Shown: positions 62,001 to 64,000 of the stretch, piece after piece
Layout: the number at the start of each line of letters is the position of its first letter
How positions within the stretch are numbered: the first letter of the stretch is position 1
Assembly: GCA_003118195.1 (NCBI GenBank)
Contig: BEXV01000016.1
Location: 478,572-542,571, forward strand
Origin: Hemicentrotus pulcherrimus
Lineage: Eukaryota > Echinodermata > Echinoidea > Camarodonta > Strongylocentrotidae
Direction: 5' to 3'
DNA length: 64,000 nucleotides
Program-made: the position numbers and the translations under genes
The notes under the pieces: model-generated
The model's input: the letters and a program-made list of their open reading frames with translations, nothing else
What the model was told of the DNA's origin: nothing
Databases searched by the model: none

Positions 62001-63211
62001 GTTATCAGTGTCTGTAATATGGTTAGATAGAAGCCCTACCAAAAAAATTGCGCTTCAAAAGGATCAAGAAGTGCCTCAAAAAAGTAAAAATCTTTGAGTG
62101 ACCTGTTTTACCATACTCGTTTTCCCCAATAGACTGTGGTGTCATGAAAACTGTTTGGCAACCGGTTTTCAAAATTTGTTATTCCAATCATTATCTTGAT
62201 AATCGGACAGGCGATCGGCCTGTAAAAGTCATGGGGTTCCTGACTGACCTAAAGGTTTATAATTATCATTGCAGCATGAACTAAATCCAGAATTTTGTTT
62301 CAGAATCTGAGACAAAGTTACCGGAACCCTTTAAAAGCATTTACTCAGAGTTGCTAATGCTATCATCTTTTTAAATTCGGAAGAGATTTGTATAGCGCCT
62401 TGATAAGTTATTAGATAAGTGCACTTAATAGGGATTTGTTAGTATTATTAATATTGTATTAGTAATTGATTGTTTTGTTTTTCTTATCCCAGGGTGGTAT
62501 CTACGTATTTGAGCTTCTGAATACTTACTCATCTAGTGGGATTAGTCTTCTCTTCCTGACCTTTTTCCAGACTATAGGAGTCAGTTGGTTTTATGGTAAG
62601 CTATACACCACAATTATAATAAGAATGTATGAATATTCACCAGCTTGAATATCAAAAGGAAGGTTTTCTATATTGTGTTAAATTCTACTTGCGTCTTTTA
62701 GATTTAAATTCTATCGAAGCCAATGTAATATTAATCAGCTGGTTTAGTCAGTGTCCAAGTGTGGGGAGGGAGAAGAAGGACCCAAGTTTCGGAAATAATT
62801 AACAAAAACGATACAAAACATGCTCCTAACTTGGCATATTTTGTCTGACCGCTCCCCCTTCAAAATTGTCTTACAACTCTTGTGTTCTCCATTTTTTATT
62901 TACACGCTATGCGATTTGAACAATTTTTCTATCATTTTATTCGTCAAATATCTAGCTAAGAATTATTCAATAAGTCTTGACGTAGAAATTCTATTTTTTT
63001 TTTCTCTCATGAAAGCCGTCCAATTCTACCCGTAGAATTCTAAATCTTTCAGTCTCAGTTTTCTATTCCTAAAATGCCTTTTTCGATTTTTTGTTCCCCT
63101 TCTCATACAGGCGTAAACAGATTCTATAAGAACCTTGAGCAGATGTTGGGCTACCGACCCATGATGTGGTGGAAACTCTGCTGGACCATCTTTACACCCC
63201 TTATCTGTGTG
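5418..63211 (+). CDS. SLC6A1: GAT1-like sodium/chloride-dependent GABA transporter (SLC6 family), 11 exons, 3' end outside window
   Basis: Spliced CDS: 5418-5730, 41227-41358, 50636-50843, 51416-51548, 57080-57214, 57652-57755, 58544-58668, 60133-60245, 61163-61294, 62493-62595, 63111-63211. It gives 1599 nt, 533 codons, no stop. All introns are GT-AG and phases agree at every join. Family knowledge: SLC6 proteins are plasma-membrane symporters with 12 TM helices that use Na+ and Cl- gradients to take up neurotransmitter; GAT1 clears GABA. Seen here: TM1 [15 protein letters not shown] (84-98), ECL2 cysteines C189/C198, TM6 [18 protein letters not shown] (317-334), TM8 GLDSQFCT (417-424). Equivalents of GAT1 Na1 residues (A86, N91, S319, N351), Na2 residues (D419, S420), Cl- residues (Y111, Q315, S319, S355) and the substrate tyrosine Y165 are all kept. 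Tyr85 (Glu in GAT2/3, BGT1, TauT, CreaT) and FCT after DSQ favour GAT1. Orthology versus an echinoderm-specific paralogue is not settled. Confidence 0.9.
8848..9042 (+). mobile_element. TTAA-bounded MITE, family B copy 1
   Basis: Starts TTTAAAGCTTATCTGC and ends GTGCAGTGGGCCTTTAAA; TTAA at both ends. The interior (CAAGGTCACTG, TTATCTCATCAA, AAGAGGATCATGGGGGA, GAGGGCGCAAGTAGCTA) recurs at 28191-28392 and inverted at 63237-63586. Confidence 0.8.
9151..9421. mobile_element. Foldback element flanked by an 11-bp direct repeat
   Basis: AACCTGCTGTA occurs at 9151-9161 and again at 9411-9421. Between them, CGAATCATCGGGTCACCG and TGGTCGCGTTACCCGA near 9172-9217 are matched in inverted orientation by 9357-9407. 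This is the structure of a terminal-inverted-repeat transposon with a target-site duplication; no coding capacity. Confidence 0.75.
9470..9875. repeat. Dispersed-type repeat with degenerate GGCCACCT/TATAGTGGC motifs
   Basis: Degenerate copies of a roughly 20-bp motif (GGCCACCTCTCTATAGAGGC at 9721, ACCTATCGATAGTGGTCA at 9742, GGTCACCTGTCTACAGTGGC at 9818). A related GTGAAACCTGTCCTAG lies at 9475. It is probably a decayed DNA element. Confidence 0.5.
10004..10258 (-). CDS. Unassigned 84-residue open frame with two CxxC pairs (possible exon or retro-fragment)
   Basis: Open on the minus strand between an in-frame TGA (10259-10261) and TAA (10004-10006), without an ATG at its left part. Near the start it reads LCTRCLKTF, then a Lys/Glu-rich middle ([14 protein letters not shown]), then [15 protein letters not shown]. 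The CxxC...NRRLL..C..CgY pattern recalls the N-terminal zinc ribbon of RNA polymerase subunit RPB9, but only loosely, and spacing is off. A GTAAGT (10017-10012 on minus) sits inside the frame near its end and could be a splice donor. It lies antisense in intron 1. It may be chance. Confidence 0.25.
   Translation of the reverse strand: MKLRGTLCTRCLKTFEEKSTRQSKMCKLLPLQVKAVEEKEAENRRLLCKCLRCGYVEKLLEEPDTSIDIRKDEYTVHVSFCKLD
11141..11500 (+). mobile_element. MITE family C, copy 2 (ends decayed)
   Basis: Begins AAAGATAAAGACCAGT and shares GGTCATGCGATTGCATTGTG, AAGGTTCTGGAATCATCAAA, AGAAAGATGTATATGGGAC and, near the right end, TTCTTTCACACGATTGGTA with the full copy at 39940-40318. The right terminus is no longer recognisable. 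Confidence 0.75.
12525..12624 (+). mobile_element. MITE family C, solo right end
   Basis: GTGTATTAGTCAAAACATG through CCAATACTAGTCTTTACCTT and TTAA repeats the last 100 bp of the element at 39940-40318; the left part is missing. Confidence 0.75.
16480..16540. repeat. CT-rich low-complexity tract
   Basis: CA-rich then (CT)n-type sequence. Confidence 0.7.
18780..18845. repeat. ATT-rich low-complexity tract
   Basis: Imperfect (TTA)n/(ATT)n run, typical of a SINE tail or simple repeat; no SINE head is visible next to it. Confidence 0.6.
18972..19767. other. Assembly gap (796 N)
   Basis: Unsequenced bases within intron 1. The long X-filled open frames across it are artefacts. Its right edge abuts a run of 19 G (19768-19786). 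Confidence 1.
21767..22149 (+). mobile_element. TTAA-bounded MITE, family A copy 1
   Basis: Starts TTAAAGGGATTGGG and ends CACGATCCCTTTAA; TTAA at both ends with a short AAAGGGAT inverted repeat. The interior (CCTTTAGGTCAGTCAGGAAC, GATCGCCTGCCTGATTATC, GAGTATGGTAAAACCGGT, GAGGCACTTCTTGATC) recurs in opposite orientation at 51594-52001 and 61952-62334. Confidence 0.85.
23222..23720 (-). pseudogene. Fossil non-LTR retrotransposon (reverse transcriptase C-terminal region), interrupted
   Basis: Minus strand 23720-23581 translates to [19 protein letters not shown] and then, after a frameshift, [19 protein letters not shown]: the classic LINE block after the RT domain. It resumes beyond a MITE (23422-23580) with frame-broken pieces ending [19 protein letters not shown] near 23286-23230. 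Stops and frameshifts show it is dead. Confidence 0.75.
23422..23580. mobile_element. MITE with GGGCCCCGTC terminal inverted repeats
   Basis: Left end GGGCCCCGTCATACAAAGAG; right end reads GGGCCCCGTCTTACAAAGAA on the minus strand. It is 159 bp with no coding capacity, inserted into the LINE fossil. Confidence 0.85.
23721..23818 (-). mobile_element. Truncated tRNA-derived SINE
   Basis: Minus strand: CTTCGTGGTCTAGTGGATGA head, box B GGGGTTCGAATC, then TTCTTTGGCAAGACATTGAT where it joins the LINE fossil directly. Confidence 0.75.
26142..26535 (-). mobile_element. MITE family C-related, copy 4
   Basis: On the minus strand the first half matches family C (GCATTGTAAAAGAAACGGTG, AAGGTTCTGGAATCATCAAA, AGAAAGATGTATATGGGAC), but the second half is different and is shared with 32909-33292. 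The ends carry inverted GAAGGTTGAGTTCTGG / GAAGTTCAGTTCTGG. Confidence 0.75.
28191..28392 (+). mobile_element. TTAA-bounded MITE, family B copy 2
   Basis: TTAAAGCCCGTCTACGCTAG to GTACAGTGGGGCTTTAAA, with the same interior as 8848-9042. Confidence 0.85.
29781..29967 (+). mobile_element. tRNA-derived SINE
   Basis: Head GTGGTCAAGTGGATAAGTCG, box B GCGGTTCGAGTCC, then AATGTCCTTTGGCAAGACAT, CATTTGCCA, ACCCAGGTGTTAAAACGGTA. 3' truncated compared with the copy at 59682; A-run at the end. Confidence 0.8.
30258..30986. repeat. Tandem array, five 142-143-bp units plus a partial sixth
   Basis: Each unit begins CATCTTCAAAGGAATGGACT and ends GTAATGTTGGT. Unit starts are 30258, 30400, 30543, 30685, 30828 and 30970. 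Units differ by only a few bases and single-base indels, so the array is young or homogenised. No open frame runs through it. Confidence 0.95.
32725..32908 (+). mobile_element. tRNA-derived SINE (anticodon region deleted)
   Basis: GTGTGCTTCAGTGGATAAGT, box B GGGGTTCGAATCC, AACGTCTTTTGGCAATATTT, CATTTGCCGCACCC, TGTAAATGGGTACTTGATAG. It abuts the family C-related element at 32909. Confidence 0.75.
32909..33292 (-). mobile_element. MITE family C-related, copy 5
   Basis: Aligns along its whole length with 26142-26535 (GAAGTTCTGGGAAG, TATGCAAGCGTGGATGAAAA, ATACATCTTTCTGTGTACAG, GATGATTCCAGAACCT). Confidence 0.75.
33834..34235. repeat. About 400-bp foldback (long imperfect hairpin)
   Basis: The left arm 33834-34027 matches the reverse complement of 34041-34235 almost throughout, with a 13-base loop (34028-34040). 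The inner stem is TGTAGAACAGGTG/CACCTGTTCTACA; further out, GGAACATCCCTTCACTGCTA and GACAAAGAAAGCGGACAAAA are shared. No coding capacity. Confidence 0.9.
34736..34800. repeat. (CT)n microsatellite
   Basis: CT repeats with a pure run near 34752-34772. Confidence 0.85.
38279..38512 (+). mobile_element. tRNA-derived SINE with ATT-rich tail
   Basis: GTCGTGGTTTAGTGG head, shortened; box B GGGTTCAAATCCC, AACGTCCTTTGACAAGACAT, CACCCAGGTGTAAATGGGTA, and a tail AATTATTATTATCATTATT. Confidence 0.8.
39940..40318 (+). mobile_element. TTAA-bounded MITE, family C full copy
   Basis: TTAAAGGTAAAGACCAGT at the left and ACTGGTCTTTACCTTTAA at the right are exact 18-bp inverted repeats including TTAA. 379 bp, no coding capacity. 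The best-preserved member of the family. Confidence 0.92.
40384..40432. repeat. (CT)n microsatellite
   Basis: CT repeats just beyond the family C element. Confidence 0.8.
41008..41150. repeat. Local duplication upstream of exon 2
   Basis: ACAACTGCTTCATTAAAAT occurs at 41016 and 41104, 88 bp apart, with similar flanks (TTGGTAATATTTT / TTGTAATATTTT). Confidence 0.7.
41227..41358 (+). CDS. SLC6A1: GAT1-like gene, exon 2 (TM2 and first intracellular loop)
   Basis: Acceptor tttttacag|GAGCC, donor AAAG|GTAAAT, 132 nt, phase 1 at both ends. It encodes G105-K148: [19 protein letters not shown] (TM2), then the conserved FETSLGQ and [14 protein letters not shown] of the SLC6 first loop. Y111 is the equivalent of GAT1 Tyr86 (Cl- site) and E126 of Glu101. 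Confidence 0.95.
42006..42050. repeat. (CT)n microsatellite
   Basis: Nearly pure CT dinucleotide run. Confidence 0.9.
44400..44520. repeat. CT/CTGT low-complexity tract
   Basis: TCTCTGTCTCTCTGTCTCTG-type repeats. Confidence 0.85.
46770..46812. repeat. (CT)n microsatellite
   Basis: Nearly pure CT run. Confidence 0.9.
48555..48880. repeat. Polypurine tract
   Basis: About 320 bases almost entirely A and G on the + strand (AGAAGAAGAAGAAGG-type), followed closely by the palindrome at 48908. Confidence 0.8.
48908..49046. mobile_element. 139-bp palindromic MITE carrying two CRE motifs
   Basis: The left arm 48908-48968 and right arm 48986-49046 are near-perfect inverted repeats of 61 bp around a 17-base spacer. 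They share GACGAGAACGTGGACTGCCC and AAGGCAATGTGACGTCA. TGACGTCA at 48961-48968 and 48986-48993 is the full cAMP-response-element octamer. Confidence 0.9.
50636..50843 (+). CDS. SLC6A1: GAT1-like gene, exon 3 (TM3 and glycosylated extracellular loop 2)
   Basis: Acceptor tttttttttaag|GTGTTGG, donor TGGAA|GTAAGT, 208 nt. It encodes V150-W217. TM3 is about 150-178 ([19 protein letters not shown]); Y165 matches GAT1 Tyr140, essential for substrate binding. ECL2 carries C189 and C198, the conserved disulfide pair, and three N-X-T sequons at N197, N201 and N207. Confidence 0.95.
50844..51415 (+). other. Intron 3
   Basis: GTAAGT...GGCTGCAG, 572 bp. AT-rich with an A-rich and a poly-C stretch; nothing else seen. 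Confidence 0.9.
51416..51548 (+). CDS. SLC6A1: GAT1-like gene, exon 4 (TM4)
   Basis: Acceptor ggctgcag|GAGATATG, donor GGGAAG|GTAAAG, 133 nt, ends in phase 0. It encodes K218-K262, starting in the FW(K/E)RYVL region, then DGI..PGKVRW and TM4 (about 237-254, [12 protein letters not shown]). The spacing from exon 3 is only 572 bp. Confidence 0.95.
51594..52001 (-). mobile_element. TTAA-bounded MITE, family A copy 2
   Basis: TTAAAGGCATTG...TAATCCCTTTAA; the interior is inverted relative to 21767-22149 (CTGACTGACCTAAAGGTTTA, GTGACCGGTTTTACCATAC). It begins 46 bp after the exon 4 donor. Confidence 0.85.
54757..55213 (-). pseudogene. Fossil LINE (reverse transcriptase C-terminal end)
   Basis: Minus strand reads [15 protein letters not shown], an internal deletion, then [20 protein letters not shown] and [15 protein letters not shown]. 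Further down, in shifted frames, it reads [14 protein letters not shown] and INYHHI...HSLDQ-type remnants. This is the conserved end of CR1/L2-like non-LTR ORF2. Deletion and frameshifts show it is inactive; it is antisense to the host gene. Confidence 0.85.
55995..56100. repeat. (GA)n microsatellite
   Basis: Pure GA run about 56058-56096 within GA-rich sequence. A short (CT)n run also occurs at 56307-56328. Confidence 0.9.
57080..57214 (+). CDS. SLC6A1: GAT1-like gene, exon 5 (TM5 and extracellular loop 3)
   Basis: Acceptor catcaaacag|GTGGTC, donor TCAGGG|GTGAAA, 135 nt, both ends phase 0. It encodes V263-G307: TM5 ([18 protein letters not shown]) and the hallmark [14 protein letters not shown], then PNFSRLTDS. 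The donor is a weak GTGAAA, chosen because it alone gives [11 protein letters not shown] in frame with exon 6 at the family intron position. Confidence 0.93.
57215..57651 (+). other. Intron 5
   Basis: GTGAAA...CTCGCTCAG, 437 bp; nothing further seen. Confidence 0.9.
57652..57755 (+). CDS. SLC6A1: GAT1-like gene, exon 6 (TM6, ion and substrate site)
   Basis: Acceptor ttctcgctcag|GTTTGG, donor TACAG|GTAAAC, 104 nt. It encodes V308-Y341 plus two bases of R342. [20 protein letters not shown] (313-332) is the unwound TM6: Q315 and S319 are Cl-/Na+ ligands, and SYG is the GAT1-type sequence (SFA or SYA in other GABA/taurine/betaine carriers). Confidence 0.95.
57756..58543 (+). other. Intron 6
   Basis: GTAAAC...ATCAACAG, 788 bp. 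It has a G-rich stretch at 57794-57835; nothing else seen. Confidence 0.9.
58544..58668 (+). CDS. SLC6A1: GAT1-like gene, exon 7 (TM7)
   Basis: Acceptor aaaatcaacag|AGATTCG, donor ACAAGTG|GTAAGA, 125 nt. It encodes R342-S383, with N351 (Na1 ligand) and S355 (Cl- ligand) in [15 protein letters not shown], then the intracellular loop [17 protein letters not shown]. Confidence 0.95.
58772..59280. mobile_element. TTAA-bounded MITE, family D
   Basis: The left end TTAAAGGTAATACAAAGG and the right end (minus strand) TTAAAGGTAATGCATAG are inverted, TTAA at both ends, 509 bp. The only copy in the window. No credible coding frame. Confidence 0.8.
59682..60023 (+). mobile_element. tRNA-derived SINE, longest copy
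   Basis: GTGGTCTAGTTGATAAGTCA head, box B GGGGTTCGAGTCC, AATGTCCTTTGGCAAGACGT, CACCCAGGTGTTAAACGGGT, GAATGTGCATACATTGTG, and a 3' ATTATTATTACTATG tail. It defines the full body used to interpret the other copies. Confidence 0.85.
60133..60245 (+). CDS. SLC6A1: GAT1-like gene, exon 8 (extracellular loop 4 and TM8)
   Basis: Acceptor ctttaaaag|GTCCTG, donor TCACAG|GTAAGT, 113 nt, ends in phase 0. It encodes [20 protein letters not shown] (384-403) and TM8 [14 protein letters not shown]419 and S420 are the Na2-site pair. Confidence 0.95.
60246..61162 (+). other. Intron 8
   Basis: GTAAGT...TGACATAG, 917 bp; nothing further seen. Confidence 0.9.
61163..61294 (+). CDS. SLC6A1: GAT1-like gene, exon 9 (end of TM8, TM9)
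   Basis: Acceptor gttgacatag|TTCTGT, donor ACACAG|GTACAC, 132 nt, phase 0 at both ends. It encodes [20 protein letters not shown] then TM9 ([20 protein letters not shown]). FCT after DSQ matches GAT1. A CT-rich tract begins just after the donor. Confidence 0.94.
61300..61640. repeat. CT-rich low-complexity tract
   Basis: Imperfect pyrimidine-rich repeats (CCCTCTCCCTCCCC, TCTGTCTGTCTATCTATG). Open frames through it are low-complexity. Confidence 0.8.
61952..62334 (-). mobile_element. TTAA-bounded MITE, family A copy 3
   Basis: TTAAAGGGATCGTTTAAC...GGAACCCTTTAA, same orientation as 51594-52001 and opposite to 21767-22149. Confidence 0.85.
62493..62595 (+). CDS. SLC6A1: GAT1-like gene, exon 10 (TM10)
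   Basis: Acceptor ttcttatcccag|GGTGGT, donor TTTTATG|GTAAGC, 103 nt. It encodes [20 protein letters not shown] and [15 protein letters not shown] (466-500), the standard SLC6 EL5/TM10 block. Confidence 0.95.
62596..63110 (+). other. Intron 10
   Basis: GTAAGC...CTCATACAG, 515 bp; nothing further seen. Confidence 0.9.
63111..63211 (+). CDS. SLC6A1: GAT1-like gene, exon 11 (TM10-TM11 loop, start of TM11)
   Basis: Acceptor ttctcatacag|GCGTAA, donor TGTGTG|GTAGGT, 101 nt, ends in phase 0. It encodes [17 protein letters not shown] and [17 protein letters not shown] (500-533). In the family, one or two further exons encode the rest of TM11, TM12 and the C-tail; they are not within the remaining 789 bases. 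Confidence 0.95.
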
Positions 63212-63236
63212 GTAGGTGTCCTTTTTGTTAAAATCC

Positions 63237-63586
63237 TTAAGCCCCACTGCACTACTCATAGCTACTTGCGCCCTCTATATAGCAAATAATGCATAAATGG
63301 TGACCGTTGGTCCCCCATGGTCCCCTTTTTCTTATGTTAATTGTGAGCTGATTTCATGAGCTAACCACCTGCACAGAGAAACGCTATTTAATAATGCAAA
63401 CAGTTGTTTACAATATAAACTGAACAACCCGTTGTACAGTTCATATTGTAAACAAATTCTTTAAAATTAAACAGGTTGTATACATTTTAAACAACCTTTT
63501 AAACAGCGTCTTTGACGTGTGTCGGTGACCATATAGGGAGGTCTTATCCCTCCAGCGGTGGGCAAACTAGTGCAGATAGGCTTTAA
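63237..63586 (-). mobile_element. TTAA-bounded MITE, family B copy 3, with nested foldback
   Basis: Outer parts (63237-63370 and 63523-63586) match 8848-9042 and 28191-28392 inverted. Between them lies about 150 bp absent from the other copies, with imperfect inverted ends (GAAACGCTATTTA / TAAACAGCGTC) and an inner hairpin TTTACAATATAAACTG / CAGTTCATATTGTAAA. Starts 26 bp after the exon 11 donor. Confidence 0.8.
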
Positions 63587-64000
63587 AGGTTTGGAATATC
63601 AAGAAAAGCCAAGTGAAATCCTTATCTGCACAATTGAAATTTTTCACAGCAGCTGATTTAGGCTTCTTTTAGCATCGCGTTTCCGAAATGTGTAAATAAC
63701 AAAACAAAACATAAACACGATAGGGTTGCTCAATATTGTACTTTTTGACAGTATCTCGTCTGAAACTTTTTTTTCATTTTTTTTCTTTTCAATCTTGCGT
63801 ACAAGACGACAGAGGCATAATATTAATACATGTACACGTCCCAGTAGGACCTAAAACAAATTCAATTTTTTTCATGGCGAATTGTTGGTTCATAATGTTG
63901 AATAAATTCGTTGATTTATGCTCTCCCATTTTGTGATATTTTCCTCATTAATTATCAAATTAGTTGTGCTTCTTATCCGTCTCTTTTTCTTATTCTTCGT
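63587..64000 (+). other. Start of intron 11, AT-rich, nothing recognised
   Basis: Follows the exon 11 donor GTAGGT. No match to the expected TM11-TM12 exon is present up to the window edge. Confidence 0.7.

Larger units (their letters stand above)
61295..62492 (+). other. Intron 9
   Basis: GTACAC...TTATCCCAG, 1198 bp. A CT-rich tract fills about 61300-61640 and family A copy 3 fills 61952-62334. Confidence 0.9.

Overview
The window is animal nuclear DNA, AT-rich and intron-rich, with many (CT)n/(GA)n microsatellites, tRNA-headed SINEs, decayed LINE fragments and short inverted-repeat elements. The SINE body (a tRNA-like head, then a conserved stretch containing CCTTTGGCAAGACATTAATC and a CACCCAGGTGT box) and the style of the elements resemble what I know from echinoderms such as sea urchins. 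The species cannot be fixed from the sequence alone.

One protein-coding gene dominates. Eleven coding exons on the + strand (5418-63211) encode the first 533 residues of an SLC6 neurotransmitter:sodium symporter. Every exon join keeps frame, and the translation runs without a break from an acidic cytoplasmic N-terminus through TM1-TM10 into TM11. Diagnostic residues (Tyr in the TM1 [15 protein letters not shown] motif, SYG in TM6, DSQFCT in TM8) match the GABA transporter GAT1 (SLC6A1) rather than the GAT2/GAT3/betaine/taurine/creatine branch. The Na+ and Cl- site residues are all present. The last exon or exons (rest of TM11, TM12, C-tail, 3' UTR) lie beyond the right edge.

Layout: 1-5417 is upstream DNA with a GA tract, a composite SINE carrying an intact tRNA-Gln(TTG) sequence, a perfect palindrome and a CT/CA microsatellite. 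5418-5730 is coding exon 1. 5731-41226 is a 35.5-kb first intron holding most of the repeats and a 796-base assembly gap followed by a poly-G run. 41227-41358 is exon 2. 41359-50635 is a 9.3-kb intron with a CRE-bearing palindrome and a polypurine tract. 50636-63211 holds exons 3-11, with several MITEs and a SINE in their introns. 63212-64000 is intron sequence after exon 11.

The most notable non-genic signal is a set of at least four short inverted-repeat families (about 195-510 bp) that end in TTAA followed by AAG, consistent with mobilisation by one TTAA-specific (piggyBac-type) transposase. Several copies lie in opposite orientations inside this one transcription unit. Other structures are a 142-143-bp tandem array, a 400-bp foldback, a foldback bounded by an 11-bp direct repeat, and a LINE fragment interrupted by a MITE. 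No bacterial-type features (operons, CRISPR, IS elements) are present.
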